A DNA stretch of 64,000 nucleotides from Candidatus Fonsibacter ubiquis. Its GTDB lineage: Bacteria > Pseudomonadota > Alphaproteobacteria > Pelagibacterales > Pelagibacteraceae. Shown one piece after another: positions 44,952-52,518 of this stretch. Under the pieces are notes generated by a model, which was not told where the DNA came from, searched no databases, and saw only the letters and a list, made by a program, of their open reading frames with translations. The stretch is from positions 62,001-126,000 of the forward strand of contig NZ_CP024034.1 in NCBI RefSeq assembly GCF_002688585.1, written 5' to 3'. Every line of letters begins with the position of its first letter. The stretch's first letter is position 1. Both the position numbers and the translations under genes were made by a program.

Positions 44952-45629
44952 ATGACTTTTTTTGATCGATTAACCAAAGAAACCGATGCTGATAGAAAAA
45001 GGTTTTTTAACAGAAAGATTGTGAGCACTGTTTTAAAAGAGGGGGCTTCAAAGAAACTTTATGTTCAATATTTAGAGCAGGCCTACCATCACGTTCGATA
45101 TACTTGTCCCTTATTAAAGCACGCTATTGCTAAAATAAATGAGAAACATAATCCAATTGTTCATGTCTTTGAGGAGTATGTGGAGGAGGAAACGGGACAC
45201 GAAGAGTGGATTTTAAATGATATTGCTTTTATGGGAGGTGATAAAGAAAAGGTTAGACAAGGAAATGGAGATTATCCAGTTCGTTCTATGATTTCTTACA
45301 TGTACAACACTATTGATACTGTATCCCCACAATCATTGTTAGGAATGGTCTTTGTGCTTGAAGGAACATCTGTAAATATTGCAACTGAAAGTGCGGAGGC
45401 CATTGCAAAATCATTAAATATAAATACTAAAAAAGGTTTCTCATATCTTTTGTCTCACGGCAAATTAGATATTAGCCACTTAGATTTTTATAAAAATTTA
45501 GTGAATAAAATTCAAGATAAAACAATTCAGGATCAGATTATCGACACAGCTAAAATGATTTATTATTTATGGGGCAATATGTTTGATGAAATTTACAATA
45601 AATATCATCAGTTAAAAGAGGCAGCTTAA
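44952..45629 (+). CDS. Heme-oxygenase-like diiron oxidase (UndA/TenA-like)
   Basis: This 225-aa all-helical protein is of the iron-containing redox enzyme family. Candidate metal ligands are E80 and H83 (EETGHEEW), E137 (VLEGTS) and H169/H176 with D178 (HGKLDISHLDF); their order and spacing resemble UndA (E101/H104, E159, H194). Relatives oxidatively fragment fatty acids or amino acids. A ribosome site (CGAAAGGAACG) precedes the ATG. It follows the ligase by 13 bp. Confidence 0.82.
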   Translation: MTFFDRLTKETDADRKRFFNRKIVSTVLKEGASKKLYVQYLEQAYHHVRYTCPLLKHAIAKINEKHNPIVHVFEEYVEEETGHEEWILNDIAFMGGDKEKVRQGNGDYPVRSMISYMYNTIDTVSPQSLLGMVFVLEGTSVNIATESAEAIAKSLNINTKKGFSYLLSHGKLDISHLDFYKNLVNKIQDKTIQDQIIDTAKMIYYLWGNMFDEIYNKYHQLKEAA

Positions 45630-46276
45630 TGAAAAAATTTATAATCTATTTAATCTCAATTTTATTTTTATTTAAGCTGCCAGTTTCCGCTCAAGAAAAA
45701 AACTTTCAAATTTTACAAAGTGAGTGGGACCGGATTATGTATTCATCAAAATCTATAGATGAAAAAGAAGAACAGATGGAAAAATTAGCTGAAAAAGCTG
45801 TTCAATGGACAGAGGAAAATAAGAAATCAGCAGAACTTTATGCGTGGGCTGGAATTATCTTAAGCACTGAGGCAGGTTTTTATAAAATTAATGTGGTTAA
45901 GGCACTAGCGAAGGCAAGAAAGGCTAAAGAACTTTTGCATACAGGTTTAGAAATAAATGACAAAGTTCTTGATGGATCAATTTATACAACCCTTGGAACT
46001 TTGTATTATCAAGTACCACCATTTCCAATAGGTTTTGGTGACAAAGATCTTGCTAAAACTTTTCTTACAAAATCTATTCAACTTAATCCAAACGGAATTG
46101 ATAGTAATTATTTTTATGCATCATATTTGTTTGAAGAAAAATTATATAAGGAAGCCTTAGATCGTCTAATCATTGCAAGTAATGCAAAGCCAAGAGTTGG
46201 GAGAGAGTTAGCGGATAAAGGAAGAAGGGCTGATATTGAAAAATTGATTTTAAAAGCTCAAGAAAAGCTTAAATGA
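45629..46276 (+). CDS. Secreted TPR-like protein
   Basis: This 215-aa protein has a signal peptide (residues 1-21, ending VSAQ) and helical repeats (TEENKKSAELYAWAGIILSTEAGF; AKTFLTKSIQLNPNGIDSNYFYASYLFEEKLYKEALDRL). The family accompanies thermostable hemolysin/HDO clusters in other marine bacteria, by recollection only. It shares TAATG with the preceding gene, so all genes from 42967 to 47031 look like one operon. Confidence 0.78.
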   Translation: MKKFIIYLISILFLFKLPVSAQEKNFQILQSEWDRIMYSSKSIDEKEEQMEKLAEKAVQWTEENKKSAELYAWAGIILSTEAGFYKINVVKALAKARKAKELLHTGLEINDKVLDGSIYTTLGTLYYQVPPFPIGFGDKDLAKTFLTKSIQLNPNGIDSNYFYASYLFEEKLYKEALDRLIIASNAKPRVGRELADKGRRADIEKLILKAQEKLK

Positions 46277-47031
46277 TCCAAGGTAAAAATATTATTATTA
46301 CCGGGGCAACCTCAGGAATAGGTTTAGAACTTGTACAAATTTTAGCACAACACAATAATATTTTAGCAATAGGAAGGGATGAAAAGAAACTAGCTGATTT
46401 AAAAAGAATTAATTCAGATCATATTCATACTTTTGTAGCTGATCTTTCGGATATCTCAGCCTTGGATATGATAGTGAAAAAAATATTAATTAAATTTAAT
46501 CATATTGATGCACTTTTCAATAATGCAGGAATTTCAATTGCCAAAAAATTTTTAGATACTGAACAAGATGAAATTAATCATTTATTTAAAACTAATGTGC
46601 TATCTGTTTTTTATCTAACCCGAGCATTTCTTGAAAAAATAATTGAAAGTAAAGGCATGATTGTAAATATTGGATCTTTGTTTGGGGATATTGCCCATCC
46701 TTTGTTTAGCATTTATTCTTCCTCTAAATTTGCAATCAAAGGCTTTACTGACTCATTGCGTAGAGAATATCTTCATACAGGAATTAAAATATTTTATGTT
46801 GCACCAAGAGCAACAAAGACACCTGGACTTGAAAAGACTATGAATATTGGAAAATATTTCAAAATGAATATTGATGAACCTAGAGCTGTGGCTGAACATA
46901 TACTTTATTCTATTGATAAGGGCATTTATCGAATTTATCCAAAAACTATAGAAAGAATTTTTTTATTTGTACAAAAATTTTTTCCATCGCTTATTGATGA
47001 AAATTTAAATAAGCGTATACCTAGGATATGA
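46273..47031 (+). CDS. Short-chain dehydrogenase/reductase
   Basis: This 252-aa classical SDR has TGATSGIG near residue 10, NNAG, and a complete Ser-Tyr-Lys triad (NIGSLF; SIYSSSKFA). VAPRATKTPGL replaces the common NAVAPG segment. It would reduce or oxidise the product of the cluster. It overlaps the TPR gene by 4 bp and a 32-aa ORF by 4 bp downstream. Confidence 0.88.
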   Translation: MIQGKNIIITGATSGIGLELVQILAQHNNILAIGRDEKKLADLKRINSDHIHTFVADLSDISALDMIVKKILIKFNHIDALFNNAGISIAKKFLDTEQDEINHLFKTNVLSVFYLTRAFLEKIIESKGMIVNIGSLFGDIAHPLFSIYSSSKFAIKGFTDSLRREYLHTGIKIFYVAPRATKTPGLEKTMNIGKYFKMNIDEPRAVAEHILYSIDKGIYRIYPKTIERIFLFVQKFFPSLIDENLNKRIPRI

Positions 47032-47126
47032 AAAATGAATGGTATTTATATATTTTATATGGTGCGGCAGCAGGTTTTGCTTTTTATTTAGCTGATAAAT
47101 ATATATTCCATTTTTTTATCCACTAG
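47028..47126 (+). CDS. Small membrane peptide coupled to the SDR gene
   Basis: ATG at 47028 overlaps the SDR stop (ATGA) and encodes 32 aa with an aromatic and hydrophobic helix (YLYILYGAAAGFAFYLADKYIF). The overlap is the same junction type as elsewhere in this operon. It ends at the base of a hairpin (CACTAG/CTAGTG, 47121-47137). Confidence 0.45.
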   Translation: MKNEWYLYILYGAAAGFAFYLADKYIFHFFIH

Positions 47127-47137
47127 TTAATCTAGTG
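47121..47137 (+). other. Small hairpin at the end of the cluster
   Basis: CACTAG-TTAAT-CTAGTG is a perfect 6-bp stem with a 5-nt loop. No T-run follows, so it is a weak terminator candidate. It may mark the 3' end of the operon. Confidence 0.35.
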
Positions 47138-47139
47138 TA

Positions 47140-47359
47140 ATGGCTGAACAAGGAAAATTAAAAGCAGATATTGTTAAAAAGGCAATTAACAAATATAAAT
47201 TTTAATCGAATTCCGATCATCCGTGGAATAGTTAAACTTATGATTAAGAAAGATTTATTTAAAGCCATCGATTATTTGATGAAACGACCAAAGACGGTTG
47301 TTATCATTTTAGTATTAATTGCTCTTTCGCCTTTATTTATAAATTTATTAAATAAATAA
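47140..47359 (+). pseudogene. Small membrane protein gene apparently split by a frameshift
   Basis: ATG 47140 encodes 21 residues (MAEQGKLKADIVKKAINKYK...) and stops at 47205. The next frame continues without a break from inside that ORF to 47359: basic segment, IRGIVKLMIKKDLFKAIDYLMKRPKT and a TM helix (VVIILVLIALSPLFINLL). Removing one T from TTTT at 47200-47203 joins the two into a 72-aa protein. Alternatives are a TTG start at 47171 (62 aa) or an ATG start at 47240 (39 aa). Sequencing error, true mutation or programmed slippage cannot be told apart here. Confidence 0.4.
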
Positions 47360-47435
47360 TAAATTTAAATCCTAAATAAAAATCTTTTATTAAATCAAAT
47401 TAATAGTAAACAAGGTGTGTTATTAAAAAATTAAA

Positions 47436-48647
47436 ATGGCTAATTCATTTAAAATATTTCACGGCTTTGATCACAAATTCATCAAGGGAGATATTTATGG
47501 TGGTGTTACCGCAGGCATCATCGCTTTGCCGTTGGGTCTTGCTTGGGGAGCAGTTTCTGGACTTGGGCCCCTTGCTGGAATTTATAGTTCAATCATTGTT
47601 GGATTTTTAGCTGCATTATTTGGTGGAACCCCAGGCCAGATTTCAGGACCAACAGGCCCTATGGTTGTAATCATTGCAGCTGCTTTTTTAGAATTTAAAG
47701 ATCAGCCTGAAATTGTTTTTTTTTGCGTAACTTTTTCTGGAATTATTCAAATATTAATTGGAGTATTTAGACTTGGAAATTTAATTAATAAAATTCCCTA
47801 CTGTGTTTGCTCAGGCTTTATGTCGGGGGTTGGATTAATCATTATTTCACTTCAGCTTACAATTTTATTTGGTCTTGGTGCAAAACCACAGGTTATTAGT
47901 GCACTTGCAAATTTAGAAAATATTGCAGATGTAAATGGTCAAGCACTGCTAATAGGATCCATTGGACTGCTTATTCTTTTTTTTGTCTCAAAAAAAATTA
48001 ATAAAATCATACCCTCATCAATCATTGCCCTAGTTATAGGATCTATTTTGTCTTATCTTTTTTTCTCTAAACAAGATTTAATAGGAGAAATTCCAAATGG
48101 TTTTCCATCATTTAATTTGTCTTTGCCAACCCCAGCACAGTTTCCAACCGTTATTTTTTACTCCATTGCCCTTGCATTAGTTGGGGTTATAGACAGTTTA
48201 CTTACAGCAGTTGTTCATGATCGAATTGCCCTTACAAAGCATCTTCCTAATAAAGAAATTATTGGTCAGGGTATTGGAAATTTTGTTGCAGGTTTATTTA
48301 GTGCATTAGCTGCAACAGGAGCTGCAATGCGAACAGTGGTTAATCTTAAAACTGGCGGCAAAACGCCTATGTCTGGAATTATTCACTCTATTACACTCAT
48401 TCTCATAATATTTATTTTTGCTCCATTGGTTAAAGTTATTCCACTGACTATTTTGGCAGCAATTTTAATTAAGACCGGAATTGATATTGTCGATTGGGAA
48501 TTTTTAAAAGATCTTAAGGGAAAAAATCAGGTTGAAATTTATACTAAATTTATTGTGATGTTCTTAACTATTTTCACTAATTTGATCTTTTCAGTGTTTG
48601 TGGGTGTGATTTTTTATTATTTATTTAAATTTATTAAAAAAGCTTAA
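47436..48647 (+). CDS. SulP/SLC26-family anion transporter without STAS domain
   Basis: This 403-aa protein has 10-12 TM helices and the SulP signatures DIYGGVTAGIIALPLGLAWG and GTPGQISGPTGPMVV, then SGFMSGVGLIII. It ends right after the membrane domain, so the usual C-terminal STAS domain is missing. Substrate may be sulfate, bicarbonate or another anion. Confidence 0.88.
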   Translation: MANSFKIFHGFDHKFIKGDIYGGVTAGIIALPLGLAWGAVSGLGPLAGIYSSIIVGFLAALFGGTPGQISGPTGPMVVIIAAAFLEFKDQPEIVFFCVTFSGIIQILIGVFRLGNLINKIPYCVCSGFMSGVGLIIISLQLTILFGLGAKPQVISALANLENIADVNGQALLIGSIGLLILFFVSKKINKIIPSSIIALVIGSILSYLFFSKQDLIGEIPNGFPSFNLSLPTPAQFPTVIFYSIALALVGVIDSLLTAVVHDRIALTKHLPNKEIIGQGIGNFVAGLFSALAATGAAMRTVVNLKTGGKTPMSGIIHSITLILIIFIFAPLVKVIPLTILAAILIKTGIDIVDWEFLKDLKGKNQVEIYTKFIVMFLTIFTNLIFSVFVGVIFYYLFKFIKKA

Positions 48648-48667
48648 TTAAAAAATATTTTAAATTT

Positions 48668-49243
48668 TTAAAGAGAATTAATTTTTTCTTTAACCTTTTC
48701 AACTTTTTGTGGATCTCGGCTTAAACCATCTGCTGCAATCACTTCAAAATTTTTAACTCCTAAGAAACCAAGTCCTTGTTTTAACCACGGGGTGCAAAAA
48801 TCCATATTACTATCAACCGGCACACCGCCAGAAACAATAAGCAAATATGCTTTTTTAATATTGGTAACTGTACCAACAGGACCTTGATCGGTATATTGAA
48901 AGGTCTCGCCATTTCGAGCGATTAAATCAAACCAAGCCTTAAGACAAGCAGGTACGCCAAAGTTATAAATGGGCGCTGAAATAACAAGAGTGTCACAACT
49001 TTTAAATTCTTTTACTAATTCATCGGATATCTTAAATAATTTTTTATCAGCTTCTGTTCGTTCATTTTCTGGAATAATAAATCCAGCTCCCTTAATCCCT
49101 GACACAAAGGGAAGTCCGGAAGACACATCTCGATAAGTTACAGTGTCTTCAGGTTTTTTTATCTTTTCAACTAATAGTTTTGCAAGGGATTTTGAAACAG
49201 ATTCAGCTTTTCTTGCGCTAGAATCGATATGATAAATTTTCAT
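48668..49243 (-). CDS. azoR: FMN-dependent NADH:quinone/azo reductase (AzoR)
   Basis: This 191-aa flavodoxin-fold enzyme starts KIYHIDSSARKAESVSKSLA, has SAPIYNFGVPACLKAWFDLIARNGETFQYTDQGPVG and VSGGVP, the AzoR pattern. It reduces quinones and azo compounds and may protect from thiol or quinone stress. Confidence 0.9.
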   Translation of the reverse strand: MKIYHIDSSARKAESVSKSLAKLLVEKIKKPEDTVTYRDVSSGLPFVSGIKGAGFIIPENERTEADKKLFKISDELVKEFKSCDTLVISAPIYNFGVPACLKAWFDLIARNGETFQYTDQGPVGTVTNIKKAYLLIVSGGVPVDSNMDFCTPWLKQGLGFLGVKNFEVIAADGLSRDPQKVEKVKEKINSL

Positions 49244-49363
49244 GATTATTAATTACAAGATATTTAAAGTTTGGATATGGTAATCCATAATAAATTTTCA
49301 AGGGGTTAAAAAATAAATTTTTTCAACCATTTAAAATTCAAAAGCTATTCCTAAATGTATTTC

Positions 49364-49409
49364 GTAAGTTGCCTTATGGGACTTACCTAACACTCGCTTA
49401 ACAAAGGAG
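49364..49409 (+). promoter_or_regulatory. Probable ROSE-type RNA thermometer in the hsp20 leader
   Basis: GTAAGT/ACTTAC (49364-49386) forms one hairpin. Downstream, CTCGCTTAACAAAGGAG (49393-49409) can fold so that TCGCT faces the ribosome site AAGGAG, with a G-G mismatch. UYGCU opposite the Shine-Dalgarno sequence is the hallmark of ROSE elements, which control small heat shock genes in many alphaproteobacteria. Confidence 0.55.
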
Positions 49410-49417
49410 AAAATAAA

Positions 49418-49870
49418 ATGAGTAAACTAAATGGAAACCTATCTATCTTTAATCAGCTGAAACCCGTTTCAGTTGGATTTGAGAATATGTTCGATAGTTT
49501 TGAGAAGATGTTTGAAAATGATGGCTTTGAATCATTGGATAACTATCCTTATTACAATATCGTTAAAACAGGTGACTTCACCTACGATATTGAATTAGCT
49601 CTAGCTGGTTTTTCAAAAAAAGACATCAGCATTGAGTATGCAGATGGTCTTTTAAAGATCAAATCAGTAAAGCAAAACAAGACTGAAGAAAAAGATGGAA
49701 AAAATGAAATAATCCATCGAGGAATTTCTAAAAGATACTTCAGCAAAACTTTTACAGTATCCGATGACACAGAAATCAAAGGTGCTGAACTAAAAGATGG
49801 TTTATTGAAGATCTCTTTAGAGAGAATTATTCCTGAGTCTAAAAAACCAAGAACAATAGAAATAAATTAA
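49418..49870 (+). CDS. Hsp20/alpha-crystallin small heat shock protein
   Basis: This 150-aa chaperone of the IbpA type has YPYYNIVKTGDFTYDIELALAGFSKKDISIEYADGLLKIKS, the alpha-crystallin core, then GISKRYFSKTFTVSDDTEIKGAELKDGLLKISLERIIPE, ending with a flexible tail. It keeps unfolded proteins soluble under heat stress. Strong ribosome site AAAGGAG, likely temperature-gated. A terminator follows at 49883. Confidence 0.93.
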   Translation: MSKLNGNLSIFNQLKPVSVGFENMFDSFEKMFENDGFESLDNYPYYNIVKTGDFTYDIELALAGFSKKDISIEYADGLLKIKSVKQNKTEEKDGKNEIIHRGISKRYFSKTFTVSDDTEIKGAELKDGLLKISLERIIPESKKPRTIEIN

Positions 49871-49882
49871 ATCTATAGATGG

Positions 49883-49908
49883 GTAGGGGCTAAAATTAGC
49901 CTCTACCT
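49883..49908. terminator. Hairpin between hsp20 and psiE-like gene
   Basis: GGTAGGGGCTAA and TTAGCCTCTACC pair with one mismatch around a 2-nt loop, about 26 bp in total. It sits in a convergent gap and can serve both strands. Confidence 0.78.
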
Positions 49909-49926
49909 AAGGTTTAATTTTTAAGA

Positions 49927-50310
49927 TTAAAGTTCGTCTTGATCTAATTTGGTGCCAAGAAATTTAGATCTTCTAAATTTTAAAATTACAATGGCAATAG
50001 CAAGAAGTAAGATTGCGCCCGCTTCATAAACAAGCGTGGATGGATCAATATCTTTTTTTTGTAAAATAATTAATCGCGATAGAGCGGTGATTGCAATAAA
50101 TAATGGATAGGTCAGACGAATAGTTTGTGTTCGCCAATAACTAGTGACCATTCCAATTACTTCTAAATAAATAAATAATAATAATAAATCTGGTAAATTT
50201 ACATCTCGAATTTCAACCATATGGGCAATTTCAAGAATAAAAGCGATGGAAGTTGCAACTAGAATTACCGATGCAAAGACGAGTTGTAATTTTCTAAAAA
50301 AGGCAACCAT
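49927..50310 (-). CDS. PsiE-family membrane protein
   Basis: This 127-aa protein has four TM helices and the pattern of phosphate-starvation-inducible PsiE (DLLLLFIYLEVIGMVTSYWRTQTIRLTYPLFIAITALSRLIIL). Function is unknown even in E. coli. Here the neighbourhood offers no phosphate link. Confidence 0.83.
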   Translation of the reverse strand: MVAFFRKLQLVFASVILVATSIAFILEIAHMVEIRDVNLPDLLLLFIYLEVIGMVTSYWRTQTIRLTYPLFIAITALSRLIILQKKDIDPSTLVYEAGAILLLAIAIVILKFRRSKFLGTKLDQDEL

Positions 50311-50382
50311 TGTATTTAAATAGTATCATTATTTTATCACTTTCAAAAATGAATAGATGATAGTAAATAATAAAAAATTAAA

Positions 50383-50520
50383 ATGACACCACTTGTAGTA
50401 ATCATCTTATTAGTATTTTCCATAGGCTTTCTCATGGCCATTGGTCTTGAAAAAATGTGGCTCGTGGTTAGTTTTTTTGTAGCCTTAATTACTTATTTGC
50501 ATTTTTTTGGCGGAATCTAA
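50383..50520 (+). CDS. Small two-TM protein (45 aa)
   Basis: ATG at 50383 encodes 45 aa with two hydrophobic helices (VVIILLVFSIGFLMAIGL; WLVVSFFVALITYLHFF). It ends 5 bp before the next gene, whose ribosome site (ACGGAG) overlaps its stop region, so the two look like an operon. No recognised family. Confidence 0.55.
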   Translation: MTPLVVIILLVFSIGFLMAIGLEKMWLVVSFFVALITYLHFFGGI

Positions 50521-50525
50521 ACGGA

Positions 50526-50801
50526 GTGAAACAAGCTTTAATCGATAGTTTATTTTATCTCACCGCTTGTATTATCTCTGGTGTGGTTGTTATTTTTTTA
50601 TTTATTGGTTTTCCAATTTTAATTATTGATTGGCTGTTAAGTGCACAATTAACTCAATCTGAGGCTTTTTTAACTTTCACAATAAAAAATCCATTAAAGA
50701 ATATTTTAGAAATATTTTTTGGCAGTGGTTTTAAGGGCGCTCTTTATACCTTCTTTGTAGGCATGCCGTTAGTTTATATTGTACACAGGAGAAAAAAGTG
50801 A
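50526..50801 (+). CDS. Uncharacterised two-TM membrane protein
   Basis: This 91-aa protein starts with GTG at 50526 after ACGGAG. TM helices lie at about residues 8-36 and 66-85; the loop contains AQLTQSEAFLTFTIKNPLKNI. Its stop overlaps the GTG start of the dehydrogenase gene. Not recognised. Confidence 0.68.
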   Translation: MKQALIDSLFYLTACIISGVVVIFLFIGFPILIIDWLLSAQLTQSEAFLTFTIKNPLKNILEIFFGSGFKGALYTFFVGMPLVYIVHRRKK

Positions 50802-51871
50802 AAAAATTTTTAAACATATTATCTGTTTTTTTTATTTTAACGCAGTCAGCATATGCGCAAAATTTTAAAATTGAGAAAATTTTAGATCTTAAAGATCCTT
50901 GGAGTTTAACCTTTATTAATAAAGATGAGGTTTTAATTACTGAAAAAGATGGTGAAATTGTATTTGCAAATATTAAAAGCAAAGAAGTTAGAAAAATTAA
51001 ACATAATTTAAACTATAAAGTGGATGGTCAAGGTGGACTGCTTGATATTATTAAACACAACAATGATATTTTTATTTGTTACACGGAAGATCGAAGAGGG
51101 GGTAAAACAAGTACCAGTATTGCAAAGGCAAGTTTTGTAAAGGATAATTTAAATTTTAAAAATATTTTTCAAGCAAATCCACCTATCAATAGCGGTTATC
51201 ATTTTGGCTGTCGATTAGTCATTAAAGATAATATGATTTATGCAAGTGCAGGCGAGCGTGGAAATGGAAATATTGCTCAAGATCCAAAGACCCATGTTGG
51301 TAAAATGATTAGAATTAATCTTGATGGATCTTCCCCAAAGGATAATCCAAAGTTTAAGGGTAAAAATGATTGGCTAGCAGAGATTTATCAAATCGGAATT
51401 AGAAATCCACAAGGCATGACCTTGTCACCCTTTAATGGAAAAATTTATATTTCAAATCATGGTGCAAAGGGTGGTGATTTTTTTGGTGAGGTTAAATTTG
51501 GTGAAAATTATGGTTGGCAAATTTGGTGTTGGGGCGGGGTTAATTATTCAGGAACAAAATGTGGCGAGACCGATCAATGGGATTCTCGTTTTACCAAACC
51601 ATTATATACTTGGAGTCCATCTATCGCAGTAAGTGCGGTACAAATTTATAAGGGTGATGAATTTAAAGAGTGGAATGGTCATATTTTAATGACCTCTTTA
51701 AAAGATGAAAGTATTCGAAAACTTGAATTTATAAATGAGAATGAAGTTGGAAAAGAAGTTATAATTTTAAAGGGAAAATTAGATCGAATTCGGGATTTAA
51801 AAATTGCAGAGGATGGAAAAATTTATATTCTCTCCAATGGAGCAGGTGCACTTTCGGTATTAAAGAAATAA
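50798..51871 (+). CDS. PQQ-dependent aldose sugar dehydrogenase-like protein (YliI type)
   Basis: This 357-aa periplasmic beta-propeller has a signal peptide (ending AYAQ). The GSDH pattern includes DPWSLTFINKDEVLITEKDG, GGLLDII, SGYHFGCRLVI, ERGN, RNPQGMTLSPFNGKIYISNHGAKGGD and NYGWQ. Relatives oxidise aldoses using PQQ. GTG start at 50798. PQQ biosynthesis genes are not in the window, so the cofactor may be taken up. Confidence 0.85.
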   Translation: MKKFLNILSVFFILTQSAYAQNFKIEKILDLKDPWSLTFINKDEVLITEKDGEIVFANIKSKEVRKIKHNLNYKVDGQGGLLDIIKHNNDIFICYTEDRRGGKTSTSIAKASFVKDNLNFKNIFQANPPINSGYHFGCRLVIKDNMIYASAGERGNGNIAQDPKTHVGKMIRINLDGSSPKDNPKFKGKNDWLAEIYQIGIRNPQGMTLSPFNGKIYISNHGAKGGDFFGEVKFGENYGWQIWCWGGVNYSGTKCGETDQWDSRFTKPLYTWSPSIAVSAVQIYKGDEFKEWNGHILMTSLKDESIRKLEFINENEVGKEVIILKGKLDRIRDLKIAEDGKIYILSNGAGALSVLKK

Positions 51872-51872
51872 T

Positions 51873-52463
51873 CTAACTTAATTGAGACTCTACAAATTCC
51901 CAGTTTGCTAATTTTTCAACAAAGGCTTTAAGATAATCGGGTCTTCGATTTCTATAATCTACATAATATGCATGTTCCCAAACATCGCAGCCAAAAATTG
52001 GTTTTAAATTATCAACCAACGGATTTGAACCATTTGCAGTTTTACTAATAACTAACTGATCACCTTTTAAAGAAAGCCAAGCCCAACCAGAGCCAAATTG
52101 AGTAACGCCTGCTTGAATAAAGTCTTCTTTAAATTTTTCAACAGTACCAAAAGTTTCAATAATTTTTTTCTCTAATTTTCCTGGCATCTTGCCACCACCG
52201 CTTGGACGCATACATTGCCAGAATAAAATGTGATTGTAATGTTGTCCGGCATTATTAAAGATTCCAGCTTTGCTTGGATCATTTGCAGTTTTTTTTATAA
52301 TATTTTCAAGACTTTCATTTTCAAGGGTGGTCCCTTTAATTAAATTATTTAAATTAGTGACATACGTTTGGTGATGCTTGCTATGGTGTAAATCTAAGGT
52401 CTCCACACTCATTGCAGGATCTAGTGCATTTTTTGCGTAATTAAGACTTGGTAATGTAAACAT
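51873..52463 (-). CDS. sodB: Superoxide dismutase (Fe type)
   Basis: This 196-aa enzyme has metal ligands visible in HSKHHQTYV (second ligand His), QHYNHILFWQCM, and DVWEHAYYVDYRNRRPDYL. The Gln in NAGQHYNH (position before HYN) is the Fe-SOD arrangement, and WQCMRPSGGG resembles Fe forms. It is cytoplasmic, with no signal peptide. Confidence 0.94.
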   Translation of the reverse strand: MFTLPSLNYAKNALDPAMSVETLDLHHSKHHQTYVTNLNNLIKGTTLENESLENIIKKTANDPSKAGIFNNAGQHYNHILFWQCMRPSGGGKMPGKLEKKIIETFGTVEKFKEDFIQAGVTQFGSGWAWLSLKGDQLVISKTANGSNPLVDNLKPIFGCDVWEHAYYVDYRNRRPDYLKAFVEKLANWEFVESQLS

Positions 52464-52518
52464 AAATTTATCCTTTGATTGTATAGTAAAATTAAAAAAA
52501 ATAAACTTTCAATTTTAT

